The position numbers were made by a program, and so were the translations under genes. From UBA11650 sp963997925 (GTDB lineage: Bacteria; Chloroflexota; Dehalococcoidia; Lucifugimonadales; UBA3495), in NCBI GenBank assembly GCA_963997925.1, contig CAXEOX010000001.1:1-64000 (forward strand): a stretch of 64,000 nucleotides of DNA, in the 5' to 3' direction. The notes beneath the pieces are model-generated. The model made no database searches, was not told where the DNA came from, and saw only the letters and a list, made by a program, of their open reading frames with translations. This document shows, piece by piece, positions 52,099 to 61,245 of the stretch (its first letter is position 1; each line of letters opens with the position of its first letter).

Positions 52099-54087
52099 TC
52101 AAGAAGCGCGATTCTCACCCATGAAATAGTCGTACTTCAATCCGGCTCTCTCACTCACTCCGGGGATGTCTTCCGCCAGCATGTAGCCCTCATCCACCAA
52201 TGACTGAGCGGAGACCCGCACCTGCTGTAGGTATGACTCCCGGCCGGAGTAGCGTTCGCTTATCGACCGGCGCGGGTCACCGGCGGATTCCCGGTCGGCG
52301 GCATTCTTCTGAAATGGCAGCGTCCAGCCCGCCAGTCCCCCAGTGATGCCGATGAACAGATCGGGATTTCCGATGCTGGGATGGCGCAAGTTCCAGCCCG
52401 TGTAAGTCGCCACGGGAACTGTCAGGTCGGGCAGCCGGATGCCGGCTCGGTCATTGAAGTCATCGTCGATGTCGGAAACCAAGGCGGGATATTCCTGGCC
52501 TACTTCCGCAGGCAGGGTAGTTAGCCTGCTCAGATGACTTTCCGTCCCATAATCCAAGCGCAGCGCACGAGTGGTCTTGGCGGTCACCGGAACACCGGGC
52601 AGACTAGCAAACTTGTCCATGACCGACTGGGAATCGACTGCGGTTCTGTCGGACAATCTGGGGTGCCTGCTGGCGGGCGGGGGCTCACCGGTGGTGACCC
52701 ATCGGTCCAGATTGACCAGGGCGGCACGAAGCAAGGGAGCGTAATCGACGCTATTGAAGGGCAACTGCCCCTGTCTTCCCCCACCGCTCCTAACTTCCAG
52801 AGGCGGGAACGCGCCAAGACCATGCTGGCACCCGGCGAAGTGGTAGCGGCGGACGGAAGGGGATTCATCTGCGTCTTGCATCGTTTCCAAGTCGGTGTGA
52901 ATCAATGCGGCGTCGCCCCGCCAGTACTCCCCCGAGGTGTTGGTGAACATCATCTTGGGCACTTGGCCCTGTTCCTCCAACTTATCCAGCAAGGAGCCGG
53001 TAGCACCGGTTATGGGGTCGACTTGGGTAGTATCGGTGAAGGGGAACATCTCTGGGCAGATGAAACAGATGTCTTGAGAGGGCTGGCCGAAGCGGAGATT
53101 GAACTCACCCCGCATCCCGCCGCCAACGTGGGGAATGATGCCGTCCAGAGCCATGCGGCCTTCTTCGTCGTCATTCAATCCCAAGTGAATCATCTGCCGC
53201 AGAAACCGGCCGCTCTGGGACCTACCGAACCCGTAGGCATAGTCGATGTCACCAGCGCAGGGGTTACCCGCATCGCCATCAGCGTATTTCAAGAAGGACA
53301 CTACGTCTCTGACCGCGGCGAGGCCCAGGCCTACGATGGTGCTTCCCTTGGATACGTACACCAACTGGTAAATCTTGCCCGGCAGAAAGCCCGACGGCAT
53401 GTATATGTGGCTGGGTTCGGAACCCGCCTTGGCGTCTTCGGAGCGGATGAAAGACCAATCTCCCCGGTCGATGGGCGCCGCCTGGTCGTTGGGGTGATCG
53501 CGGATCATTAGTGTGGCGTCCGGGTCGTCCAGGTCCGCCGGAGGATGAGGCGTATGCCCACGATGGGATAGCAGAAAACTCTGTACCGGGATATCTGACT
53601 GAAATTGGCAGAGAATCTTCCCAGCCAAGGGGCCGCCGGGGCCGATGGCTTGCGGAGCTTGCAATCCGATCAAGCCAGGAACATCCGGCATATCTGCTTG
53701 CCAACCGCCCCAGACGACGGTGTAGCCATGGCGCATCAGGAACCCGTTGCCAGGCGCCAAAGGCGCCGTTGGATCCTCGATGGAAGGAATACTGTTGAAG
53801 CCAAAGGCGGTTTTACCGCCCCGGTTCACCACGTCGAACAACAACCGCCGATTGCCTCGGCCAAGTTCAGAGGGTTTAAGTACCGCAAAGTCGGCGGACA
53901 TCTCGACCTTGCCCGCCGAGTCTCGAGGCGCAAGGTCCAGATCTGTGATGACTTGGTTCCGGGGATTGAGAGGATCCACCGCGAAATGGACTTTTCCTTC
54001 GATCAGTTCGTAAGAACCGGTCTCTCCGAAGGATTCTCCATGAGCGAACTGACTTCGATCGGCTATCTCAAGCTTGGTGACCGGCAA
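52099..54087 (-). CDS. Large alpha/beta hydrolase-domain protein
   Basis: A 662-residue protein of the alpha/beta hydrolase family known as Abhydrolase_10. The nucleophile motif is FGRSQSGRFLRQ with Ser in GxSxG; GCQHGLGAFP near residue 430 holds a candidate His. N-terminal GSYELIEGKVHFAVDP is typical. TTG 54087 follows AGGGGGG; the longer frame adds about 34 residues of doubtful sequence. It may be a ketone- or ester-hydrolase. There is no signal peptide. Confidence 0.85.
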   Translation of the reverse strand: MPVTKLEIADRSQFAHGESFGETGSYELIEGKVHFAVDPLNPRNQVITDLDLAPRDSAGKVEMSADFAVLKPSELGRGNRRLLFDVVNRGGKTAFGFNSIPSIEDPTAPLAPGNGFLMRHGYTVVWGGWQADMPDVPGLIGLQAPQAIGPGGPLAGKILCQFQSDIPVQSFLLSHRGHTPHPPADLDDPDATLMIRDHPNDQAAPIDRGDWSFIRSEDAKAGSEPSHIYMPSGFLPGKIYQLVYVSKGSTIVGLGLAAVRDVVSFLKYADGDAGNPCAGDIDYAYGFGRSQSGRFLRQMIHLGLNDDEEGRMALDGIIPHVGGGMRGEFNLRFGQPSQDICFICPEMFPFTDTTQVDPITGATGSLLDKLEEQGQVPKMMFTNTSGEYWRGDAALIHTDLETMQDADESPSVRRYHFAGCQHGLGAFPPLEVRSGGGRQGQLPFNSVDYAPLLRAALVNLDRWVTTGEPPPASRHPRLSDRTAVDSQSVMDKFASLPGVPVTAKTTRALRLDYGTESHLSRLTTLPAEVGQEYPALVSDIDDDFNDRAGIRLPDLTVPVATYTGWNLRHPSIGNPDLFIGITGGLAGWTLPFQKNAADRESAGDPRRSISERYSGRESYLQQVRVSAQSLVDEGYMLAEDIPGVSERAGLKYDYFMGENRAS

Positions 54088-54198
54088 TGTTGTACCCCCC
54101 TTTTCGCCTTGAATACAGGGTTCGATAGCCAACCTTGGGCCATCTCCAGGGGATTTTAACATCTGGGCGAAAAGGGAGGTCCTTTTCACCTAGGGAAA

Positions 54199-54573
54199 TT
54201 ATCGTTGATGCGCCTCTAAGAACACTTCGGGAACGGGTAGCTCCCCCCACTTGTCTCCCGACTTGGCCGATTTAGTTACGTAGCCCTCACGTTCCAGTTC
54301 CCTAGCGCCGACGATGATGGCGATCCGTTCCTGGAGTTCGGCTGGATCCCAGGGTTTCTTGATATAGTCAGTAACCCCCGCCTGCAGGCACCGGCGCTCC
54401 GATTCGATGTCTATCCTGGCGGTCAAGATAATCACCGGGATATGCTCGGTCTCTGGATTGCTTTTCAGCTTGTGCAGCACTTGGAACCCATCCATGATGG
54501 GCATGTTCAGATCCATCGGAGCGCAGTTCTTAGAGCTATTCGCTGGCGTGTACTCCGTCTTCGTTCGTCGCAT
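54199..54573 (-). CDS. Truncated response-regulator receiver domain
   Basis: Residues 20-85 match a CheY-like receiver from the phospho-Asp onwards (PMDLNMPIMDGFQVL, IPVIILTARID, DYIKKPWDPAELQ), with the signalling Thr and Lys. The first half of the domain, including the acidic metal pair, is missing and replaced by about 19 unrelated residues. So the fold is incomplete and the gene is probably decayed, although the reading frame has ATG and stop. Sequence 54574-54856 upstream carries no continuation in any frame. Confidence 0.75.
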   Translation of the reverse strand: MRRTKTEYTPANSSKNCAPMDLNMPIMDGFQVLHKLKSNPETEHIPVIILTARIDIESERRCLQAGVTDYIKKPWDPAELQERIAIIVGARELEREGYVTKSAKSGDKWGELPVPEVFLEAHQR

Positions 54574-54856
54574 GATATTAATTCCTTGACCCGTTGACTC
54601 TCAGTCCCAGACTTCTTTACATCGCCAGGCTTCCGAGCATTGACGGAGAGAGGGGGAATCCTCTGCCTGTATCCAAGCCGGAATCCCAGACGTTGCCGCG
54701 TCACTGATTTTCCACTCAACAGCAATCCCCATATTTCCGCGTCGATACACTCCTCTGGACACCCCACCCAAACTCCGCACGCCGGTGGTATAATCGGCCC
54801 ACCTGACGCCTGAGACTAGTCCCGGCGCCATCCCAGTGTCCATCTTAGGAGGCAAC

Positions 54857-56206
54857 ATGATTTACAACGCTGAGAAAAGAGACATCTCCATCGCCGTTGG
54901 CGGCGACGCGATGATTACCAGGCGGATGCAGTCCTTCACCGAGCCCAAATTCCTCGAGCTGATCGAGATATTGAGGGCTGCCGACGTTTCGGTGGTGAAT
55001 CTGGAGATGCTGTTCCACGACTACGAAAGCAGTTGGCAATGGAGCGGGGCGACCTACACGAGGTCCGATCCCCGTAACTTGGAAGAACTGAAGTGGATGG
55101 GTATAAACGCGGTCACCACCGCCAACAACCACTCCTTCGACTTTTCCGAGGGCGGGTTCTTGACCACTCTGGAACACTGCAAAGAGGTGGACCTTCCCCA
55201 AGCCGGCGGCGGCCGAGACATAGACGAAGCCCGCGCCCCGGCCTACGTTGACTCTCCCATGGGACGCCTGGCCATCATGTCCGCCACCAGCACCTTCAGC
55301 GAGCAGTCCAGGGCGGGCGGCGGCAGGCCCGACTTCCCCGGCAGGCCTGGCGTGAACGCGCTGCGCCACGACCTGACCCACCACGTGGAGCGGGATGTGT
55401 TCGAGTCCCTGCTCAAAGCCAATCAGGAGTTGGGATACACCGACATCGAGGAAGCCACCCGAGCCTTCGGCTTCAGAGGCAACAGTGATGCCGCCGACCA
55501 CTCCACCGAAGTCGAATTCATGGAGAAAAAATTCATCCTGTCGGAAGAGTTCGCCGTCAAAACTTCGCCCAACCAGGACGACCTGGCCGGAATGGCGAAC
55601 TGGATCCGTGGCGCTCAGAAGCTGTCCGACTGGTCGATCTACGCCACCCATTGCCATGAAAGCGGATCCACCGGCGAGTTCCACGGCAGCACCCGGGTTT
55701 CGCCCCCCGATTTTCTGGTGGACTTTGCCCGCTGGACTATCGACCAAGGCTGCGCCATGTTCGTCGGCCACGGACCCCACTTCCTGCGCGGCATCGAGAT
55801 ATACAAGGGCAAGCCCATCTTCTACAGCCTGGGCAACTTCATCTTCCAGAACGAAAGCGTCCTGCGGCTTCCCAGCGAAGCCTATCGCCGCTTCGGCCTG
55901 GGCCACGAACAGACCCCGGGCGACTACCTGGACACCCGCTCCGGAGGCGGCACCCGAGCCTTCGCCGGCGACCCCATCTTCTGGCAGAGCGTGGTCGCTG
56001 TATGTAACTACGCAGGCGGCGAACTGAAGGAAATCGTCCTTCACCCCATCGACATGGGGCACGGACGTCCCATCGCCCAACGAGGCCGCCCAGTCATAGC
56101 GGAAGGCGACATGGCCCAGCGAACCCTAGCCTGGCTCCGTGACGTCTCCAAACCCTACGGCACCGAAATTACGATCGAAGGTGAAGTAGGAATGATTCGC
56201 CTGTAA
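54857..56206 (+). CDS. CapA family protein (PGA_cap metallophosphatase-like)
   Basis: A 449-residue CapA-type protein, a calcineurin-like fold found in poly-gamma-glutamate synthesis. ISIAVGGDAMITRR starts the domain; VSVVNLEMLFHDY, GINAVTTANNHSFDFSE, and MFVGHGPHFLRGIEIY follow, with HxxG and Asn/His positions of the metal site. There is no signal peptide, unlike in exported CapA. AGGAGG fixes ATG 54857. No pgsB/pgsC is adjacent, so a soluble hydrolase role is likely. Confidence 0.9.
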   Translation: MIYNAEKRDISIAVGGDAMITRRMQSFTEPKFLELIEILRAADVSVVNLEMLFHDYESSWQWSGATYTRSDPRNLEELKWMGINAVTTANNHSFDFSEGGFLTTLEHCKEVDLPQAGGGRDIDEARAPAYVDSPMGRLAIMSATSTFSEQSRAGGGRPDFPGRPGVNALRHDLTHHVERDVFESLLKANQELGYTDIEEATRAFGFRGNSDAADHSTEVEFMEKKFILSEEFAVKTSPNQDDLAGMANWIRGAQKLSDWSIYATHCHESGSTGEFHGSTRVSPPDFLVDFARWTIDQGCAMFVGHGPHFLRGIEIYKGKPIFYSLGNFIFQNESVLRLPSEAYRRFGLGHEQTPGDYLDTRSGGGTRAFAGDPIFWQSVVAVCNYAGGELKEIVLHPIDMGHGRPIAQRGRPVIAEGDMAQRTLAWLRDVSKPYGTEITIEGEVGMIRL

Positions 56207-56224
56207 GCGCCTCCCCCGGACCCT

Positions 56225-56251
56225 AAATCCCCCTTTCGTAAAGGGGGATTT
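56225..56251. repeat. AAATCCCCCTTT hairpin (B, copy 2)
   Basis: A perfect 12-bp stem with loop CGT, followed by a partial repeat TAGGGGGATTT. It belongs with copies at 20530 and 62382. Confidence 0.85.
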
Positions 56252-56294
56252 AGGGGGATTTCCCGCCCCAGCAAAATCTCAATCAGGAAGCATC

Positions 56295-57710
56295 ATGCAA
56301 GACACCGACCTGCTCTACACTCCAGTCTGGCAACTACGAGAACTTCTGGACACCCGCCAAGTCTCTTCTGTCGAACTAACGGAGACGTTCCTGCGCCGGA
56401 TCGAACAACTGAACCCCAAGCTCAACGCGTACCTCATAGTCACGGGAGACGAAGCGTTGGCCGCCGCGAAAGCTGCCGACGAGATGATTGGACAGGGCCA
56501 GGCTGGGCCACTGTTAGGCATCCCCATTTCCCTGAAAGACCTGGAGGCCACCAAAGGGATACGCAGTACCATGGGGTCACTGGCGTACCAAAACACCGTG
56601 CCCGACTTCGACTCTGTAGTCGCCGAGCGGGTGAAAGCCAGTGGAGCCGTGCTGCTGGGTAAAACCAACACCCCTGAGTTCGGACTACAGGGCACCACGG
56701 AGAACCGGCTGGGCGACCCTTGCCGCAACCCATGGAACACCGAGCGGACAGCTGGGGGCTCCAGCGGTGGCGCCGGAGCGGCAGTGGCTGCGGCTATGTG
56801 TCCCTTCGCCACCGGCACCGACGGCGGCGGGTCCATCCGCAACCCCAGCAGCTTCAACGGTATCTACGGAATCAAGCCGACGCTGGGTAGAGTCCCCAGG
56901 GCGGGCGGATTGGGACGCCCCGCTCCCAACCTAACTTCCCAGTCGGGGCCCATGGCCCGCAACGTTCGGGACGCCGCTATGTTGCTGAACGCCCTTGCCG
57001 GGCATGACGCTAGGGACCCTGCTTCGTTGAGAGATCAAGCGCCGGACTTCCTAGCCGGTTTGGACAACGGCGTGCATGGACTTCGGATAGCTTGGAGCAC
57101 CGATATGGGTTACGGGGTAATCGACCCTGAGGTGGCCTCCATCACGTCAACCGCGGCCCGTGTGTTCGAGGAGTTGGGTTGCACGGTGGATGACCCTGGG
57201 TTCGCCCTGGATAACCCCATCCCGGCATTCCTGATGATTTTTTGGACAGGTAACTACACTAGCTACGGCCACTTGATGGAAGAGTGCCCCGACAAACTAA
57301 GCGACAACGCCCGGTTCTGCTTCGAAAACGGCAGCAAAGCAACCGCCGCCGACTACGCTAGGGCTATCAGGACGGTGGACGAGATGAAGTGCCGGATCGA
57401 TGACCTGATGGACACCTATGACCTGCTGCTCACGCCAACGATGGCGGTGCCACCCTTCCCCATCGGCCAGCCGCCGGACAAGATAGACGGCAAGGACGTA
57501 ACGGCAAGGACGGCGTATTCACCCATGACCCGTCCCTTCAACCTGTCGGGACAACCCGCCGCCAGCGTTCCCTGCGGCTTCTCCAGCGATGGCATGCCCA
57601 TCGGACTGCACATCATCGGCAGAAGGGGAGACGAAGCAACAGTCCTCCGCGCCTCCGCCGCCTTCGAACAAGCCAGACCGTGGGAGCACCTCCGGCCAAA
57701 TATCAACTGA
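56295..57710 (+). CDS. Amidase-signature family amidase
   Basis: A 471-residue amidase. Lys in PISLKDLEATKG, cis-Ser in TAGGSSGGAGAAVAA, nucleophile Ser in GTDGGGSIRNPSS (Thr of the usual TGGS is Gly). It is a paralogue of 19040-20443 with a more standard GGSSGG. Length is typical. The nearest neighbour is the CapA-like gene 90 nt upstream; a repeat hairpin lies between. It should hydrolyse amides or carbamates. Confidence 0.93.
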   Translation: MQDTDLLYTPVWQLRELLDTRQVSSVELTETFLRRIEQLNPKLNAYLIVTGDEALAAAKAADEMIGQGQAGPLLGIPISLKDLEATKGIRSTMGSLAYQNTVPDFDSVVAERVKASGAVLLGKTNTPEFGLQGTTENRLGDPCRNPWNTERTAGGSSGGAGAAVAAAMCPFATGTDGGGSIRNPSSFNGIYGIKPTLGRVPRAGGLGRPAPNLTSQSGPMARNVRDAAMLLNALAGHDARDPASLRDQAPDFLAGLDNGVHGLRIAWSTDMGYGVIDPEVASITSTAARVFEELGCTVDDPGFALDNPIPAFLMIFWTGNYTSYGHLMEECPDKLSDNARFCFENGSKATAADYARAIRTVDEMKCRIDDLMDTYDLLLTPTMAVPPFPIGQPPDKIDGKDVTARTAYSPMTRPFNLSGQPAASVPCGFSSDGMPIGLHIIGRRGDEATVLRASAAFEQARPWEHLRPNIN

Positions 57711-57743
57711 CCGGCCTTGGCCGCTATATAGATGTTAAGGAAA

Positions 57744-58962
57744 CTATATAAGCCACAAAGTCAAGAGTGTGGCTGCTATCGCGATAATTCCTCCGACTAA
57801 AGGGCCATTGAAAGCTGCCCATTGAAGTTTGTGGCTTCGAGACTCCTCGGCCAAGAATCTCAACGCCTCGAGTAGGTGGGATCCGCTCCACTCTTCAACT
57901 TCCTGAAGCTGTTCTAAGGTGTAACCCTTTTGGGACCGTAAAAGACGATCTCCTTCAAAACTCTCATCTCTACTACGTGCAAGCCTCAAGCGATGCGTTT
58001 TTGCATCTTCAAGCTCTGCACCGGCTTGGAAAGCTTTGCCAACAGACTGCTTCAATTCCCGATCTGCCTTCAATTTTTCGAACCATTCTTTGGTGAATAA
58101 TTGCTTCGGAGAGGCTAATCTGGTGAATGCTAATGGCGCGTCACGGTGAGCGTCTCGGAGGTCACCGAGATGCAGCATATGTTTTGTGCGACTGACCAAC
58201 GCACGGTAGTGTGTTTCCGAAGAAATCCCCAAGTGAGCCGCAATTTGATTAAGGACCCGTTCTTGAGCCTGGGTTGTCGGGAAAGAAGTCTTGGGGAAAA
58301 CTAGAAAGCTTTCTCGGTCCCGACCTGGCGCAACATGCTCGGCCCCAAAAGAATACTCCGGGTCGTCCGTGAAGGCTACATAAAAAGCGATGAACATGGG
58401 GCTAGGGCCTACCGTCTCAAGTTCCCATGCATCATGACCTCCAAGCAGTTCTTCTAGGATACGGAGCCCCTCCCTACCAAAACCGTAACTGTATGGATGG
58501 GTTATATGCTGATTGCACTTGATTGTGGTTGTAAAAATTGTTCCATCGTACGTTAGCCTGAATGTCTCAGTCAGAGTTGTTCCAGAATAATGTAAATCTT
58601 GATTTTTTCAGGCCAATTCGCAGTAAACTTCATTGGGGAAAAACAGAGAAAGCTGGCTTAGTCCTATCCTCGAATTGATGATTAACTTGGTCTAATCGAC
58701 GGACTCTTGCCTGTCTGAGAGACGTCGGTGCCTCAGCATCCGGAACGGATACCACGATTGGTGACCGACGGACCACTTCGACCATATCGGCAAAAATTTC
58801 TCTTAATGTCTCAAATTGTGTTGAGACGGTAGCGTTCTCCGTCAAAGAGGGCAACGCAAATAAGCATCCAACTCGAATGGCGTAGATGTCTACATCTGGT
58901 TTATGAGGCCCTACTTCCTCAGAAGATTCGACCGTGGTCTCTGCGAAGCCATCTTCAGACAT
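57744..58962 (-). pseudogene. Broken gene, membrane-anchored protein of unknown function
   Basis: Two minus-strand frames belong to one former gene. The first (58962-58630, MSEDGFAETT...) ends at a stop. Its continuation NEVYCELA follows only after skipping one base at the CCCC run (58635-58638 on the plus strand). That frame meets an in-frame TGA at 58608-58610 and then runs on without a start as GTTLTETFRLTYDG, HPYSYGFGREGLRILEELL to the ATG at 58397, and on to a C-terminal membrane helix (GGIIAIAATLLTLWLI). TGG to TGA at one codon and one extra C explain both breaks. The whole product would be about 405 residues. I do not recognise the family. Confidence 0.75.
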
Positions 58963-59018
58963 TATTCGTTGTCCTCACATTTCCTCCATCCCGAGTAATC
59001 TCTTCGGTACAACCGAGA

Positions 59019-59489
59019 CTAGTCCTCAACCTCTACAATCATCTCAATCTCCACGGCCATCTGGCCGGGCAGCATGGCCATTCCCACGGCTGACCTAGCG
59101 TGTCGGCCAGCGTCGCCATAGATGCTGACGAGTAGGTCCGACGCACCGTTGGCTACAGCGGGCGATTCCCGGAAGTCCTGGGCGGCGTTCACCATGCACA
59201 GCAGCTTGATGACCCTTTTCATCTTGTCCAGATCACCGATCTCGCCCTTAAGCGAAGTGAGAAGGTTCAGCATGGTTTGGCGGGCGGCGGCGTAGCCATC
59301 ATCCACGGTCAAGTCAGCCCCCAGCTTCCCAGTGTGGGAGAACCCACCTTCGGGCAGGGACGGGCCGTGTCCCGAGAGGTAAACCAGGTTGCCGGTGCGA
59401 ACCGCCGGAACAAAGTTTCCTGCCATCGTGGTTCTGGGCGGTGGTAGCTGGTAGCCCAAGTCGTTAAGCTTTTTCTCTACTTCCGGCAT
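59019..59489 (-). CDS. RidA family protein
   Basis: A 156-residue YjgF/RidA relative with a longer N-terminus. VRTGNLVYLSGHGPSLPEGG, VDDGYAAARQTMLNLLTSLK and HARSAVGMAMLPGQMAVEIEMI are the core motifs. Arg in the GDAGRHARSAVG segment sits at the catalytic position, so deamination of enamines is possible. GGTGAAC lies before the ATG. Confidence 0.92.
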   Translation of the reverse strand: MPEVEKKLNDLGYQLPPPRTTMAGNFVPAVRTGNLVYLSGHGPSLPEGGFSHTGKLGADLTVDDGYAAARQTMLNLLTSLKGEIGDLDKMKRVIKLLCMVNAAQDFRESPAVANGASDLLVSIYGDAGRHARSAVGMAMLPGQMAVEIEMIVEVED

Positions 59490-59676
59490 ATCTGTTCACC
59501 TCATCGGATTTATTACGGTTCCCTCGAATTCCAGTTGACCCGCCCATTGTACCCTTGCCGGTCTAGAAAACAACCGGATTGTCAGCCCTCTGGTGGGCAG
59601 CACGGTGGTATTATTGTTTACCTTGATTCCGGCTCAAGTGAATCGTCTAGCGCAAACGCACCGAATTGAACGCGAT

Positions 59677-59705
59677 GTAGTGGCAAGTTTGAAACCTGCC
59701 ACTAC
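59677..59705. repeat. GTAGTGGCAAGTTT inverted repeat (A, copy 3)
   Basis: 29 nt, same length as copy 2. The G to T change in the left arm is matched by C to A in the right arm, a compensatory change that keeps pairing. Confidence 0.8.
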
Positions 59706-59772
59706 GCTGGAGTGAGCACAGCGTTTTTCCAAAGAATTCCCATCTCAAGCTTTAGATTAAAACGAGGGCAAC

Positions 59773-61149
59773 ATGACCACCGTCATCAAGAACGCAACCA
59801 TCGTGACTGGGGACAGCGGCAGGACCATCTTATACGACTCTGCCATTGCAATCGATGGGGACAGAATAGTCGGGATCGGCCTAACTCCGGAGGTAGTGGC
59901 CGCTCATCCCAACGCCAAGCAGATAGAAGGCTCCGGTAAGGCGGTGTTCCCTGGGCTGGTCAACTGCCATACCCACCTCCTAGCTTCCAACGACCGGGGC
60001 ATCTTGGAGGATTGGGGGTTCCCGACTACGCTGAAGTTTCCCGCTTCGGCCCGCTCCTTGCTGTCCCAAGAGGAACGGCAGTTGATGGCGACGCTGGGCG
60101 TTCTGGAAGCTATCCGCAGCGGAACCACCACTTTGCTGGAGGTCCAGGCTGAGGTGTCGGACTATGCGGAGCACCTGGAAAAGACGGGATTGCGCTTCGT
60201 GTTGGCAGACACCGTAAACGACATCGACGAATCGGCCGGTCCGGCTGGTTCATCGTCGGCCCAGGGATCTCTCGGGGACCGTGGTCTGCAGAGGTGCGCC
60301 GACTTGATCGAAAGCTGGCATGGCAAGGGCGATGGGCGTATCTCCTGTTTCGTCGCTCCCCACGCTCCGGAGACGGTGTCGCCGGGACTGCTTCGTCAGA
60401 GCCGGGAGATGGCGGAGAGCTACGATGTAGGCTACACCATCCACTTGTCGCAAAGCCCCAACGAGATTGAGTCGGTGATGCGGGCCAGGGGTGTGCCTCC
60501 GACTCACTATCTATTCGCCAACGACTTTCTGGGGCCCCGGTTGGTGCTGGCCCATTGCCGCTACGTGAACTCAGCGGAAATCGCGTTGCTGGGACAAGCA
60601 GGTTGCGGGGTGTCTAACAACGCCGCCATCGCCGCCCGGCGGGGAGCGGCCGCGCCGGTGAAGGAACTGCTGGCAGCGGGGTGCGGCATGGGTATGGGCA
60701 CGGATAACATGTCCGAGGACATGGTGGAAGTAATGCGGGCGGGACTATTCCTGGAACGGGTGCGCCGCAACGACCAGATGGACCCTCAGCCGGAAGACGT
60801 GCTTGAATGGGCCAGCCGTGGCGGAGCCCAGATCCTAGGACTTGGTCAGGAGACCGGCAGCCTGGAGGTAGGCAAGAAAGCGGACCTGTTCATGATAAAC
60901 ATGATGCGCCCCCACCTGGTGCCCACGCTGCGCATCGTATCTGGCTTCGTCCACAACGGCCAGCCGTCCGACGTTCAGTCGGTTATGGTTGATGGACGCT
61001 GGCTGATGCAAGACGGCAAGGTCTTGACCATCGACGAAGACGACATCGTCCATCGCGCCGAGCAAACGGCCCACGACGTGTGGCAGCGGCTTCTGAAGAA
61101 GTACCCCAACGTGCCCTTCCCAGTCTCATTGCCGCCCCAGCGAAACTAA
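59773..61149 (+). CDS. Amidohydrolase, SsnA/8-oxoguanine-deaminase type
   Basis: A 458-residue deaminase-type amidohydrolase. FPGLVNCHTHLLAS (HxH), TIHLSQSPNEIESV, LAHCRYVNSAE and GMGTDNMSEDMVEVM provide the metal and catalytic residues. It may act on a purine, guanidine or chlorinated heterocycle. ATG 59773 follows ACGAGGGCA. A mandelate-racemase-like enzyme follows 96 nt later. Confidence 0.92.
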   Translation: MTTVIKNATIVTGDSGRTILYDSAIAIDGDRIVGIGLTPEVVAAHPNAKQIEGSGKAVFPGLVNCHTHLLASNDRGILEDWGFPTTLKFPASARSLLSQEERQLMATLGVLEAIRSGTTTLLEVQAEVSDYAEHLEKTGLRFVLADTVNDIDESAGPAGSSSAQGSLGDRGLQRCADLIESWHGKGDGRISCFVAPHAPETVSPGLLRQSREMAESYDVGYTIHLSQSPNEIESVMRARGVPPTHYLFANDFLGPRLVLAHCRYVNSAEIALLGQAGCGVSNNAAIAARRGAAAPVKELLAAGCGMGMGTDNMSEDMVEVMRAGLFLERVRRNDQMDPQPEDVLEWASRGGAQILGLGQETGSLEVGKKADLFMINMMRPHLVPTLRIVSGFVHNGQPSDVQSVMVDGRWLMQDGKVLTIDEDDIVHRAEQTAHDVWQRLLKKYPNVPFPVSLPPQRN

Positions 61150-61245
61150 CGGCGGACAAGCAACGCCTCAGACCAAGGCTTGCACAAGGGGCTGTTGTGT
61201 AGGAGGATAATCCGGTCGATCGACATACTCTGAGAGGTACAACAA

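Noticed and set aside
54845..56080. 411-residue minus-strand ORF
   Set aside because: It is antisense to the CapA-like gene, which has clear motifs and RBS.
58608..58610. In-frame TGA in the broken gene as selenocysteine
   Set aside because: Surrounding residues (CELA-x-KNQDL) show no redox motif, no hairpin follows, and a frameshift 25 nt away points to decay.
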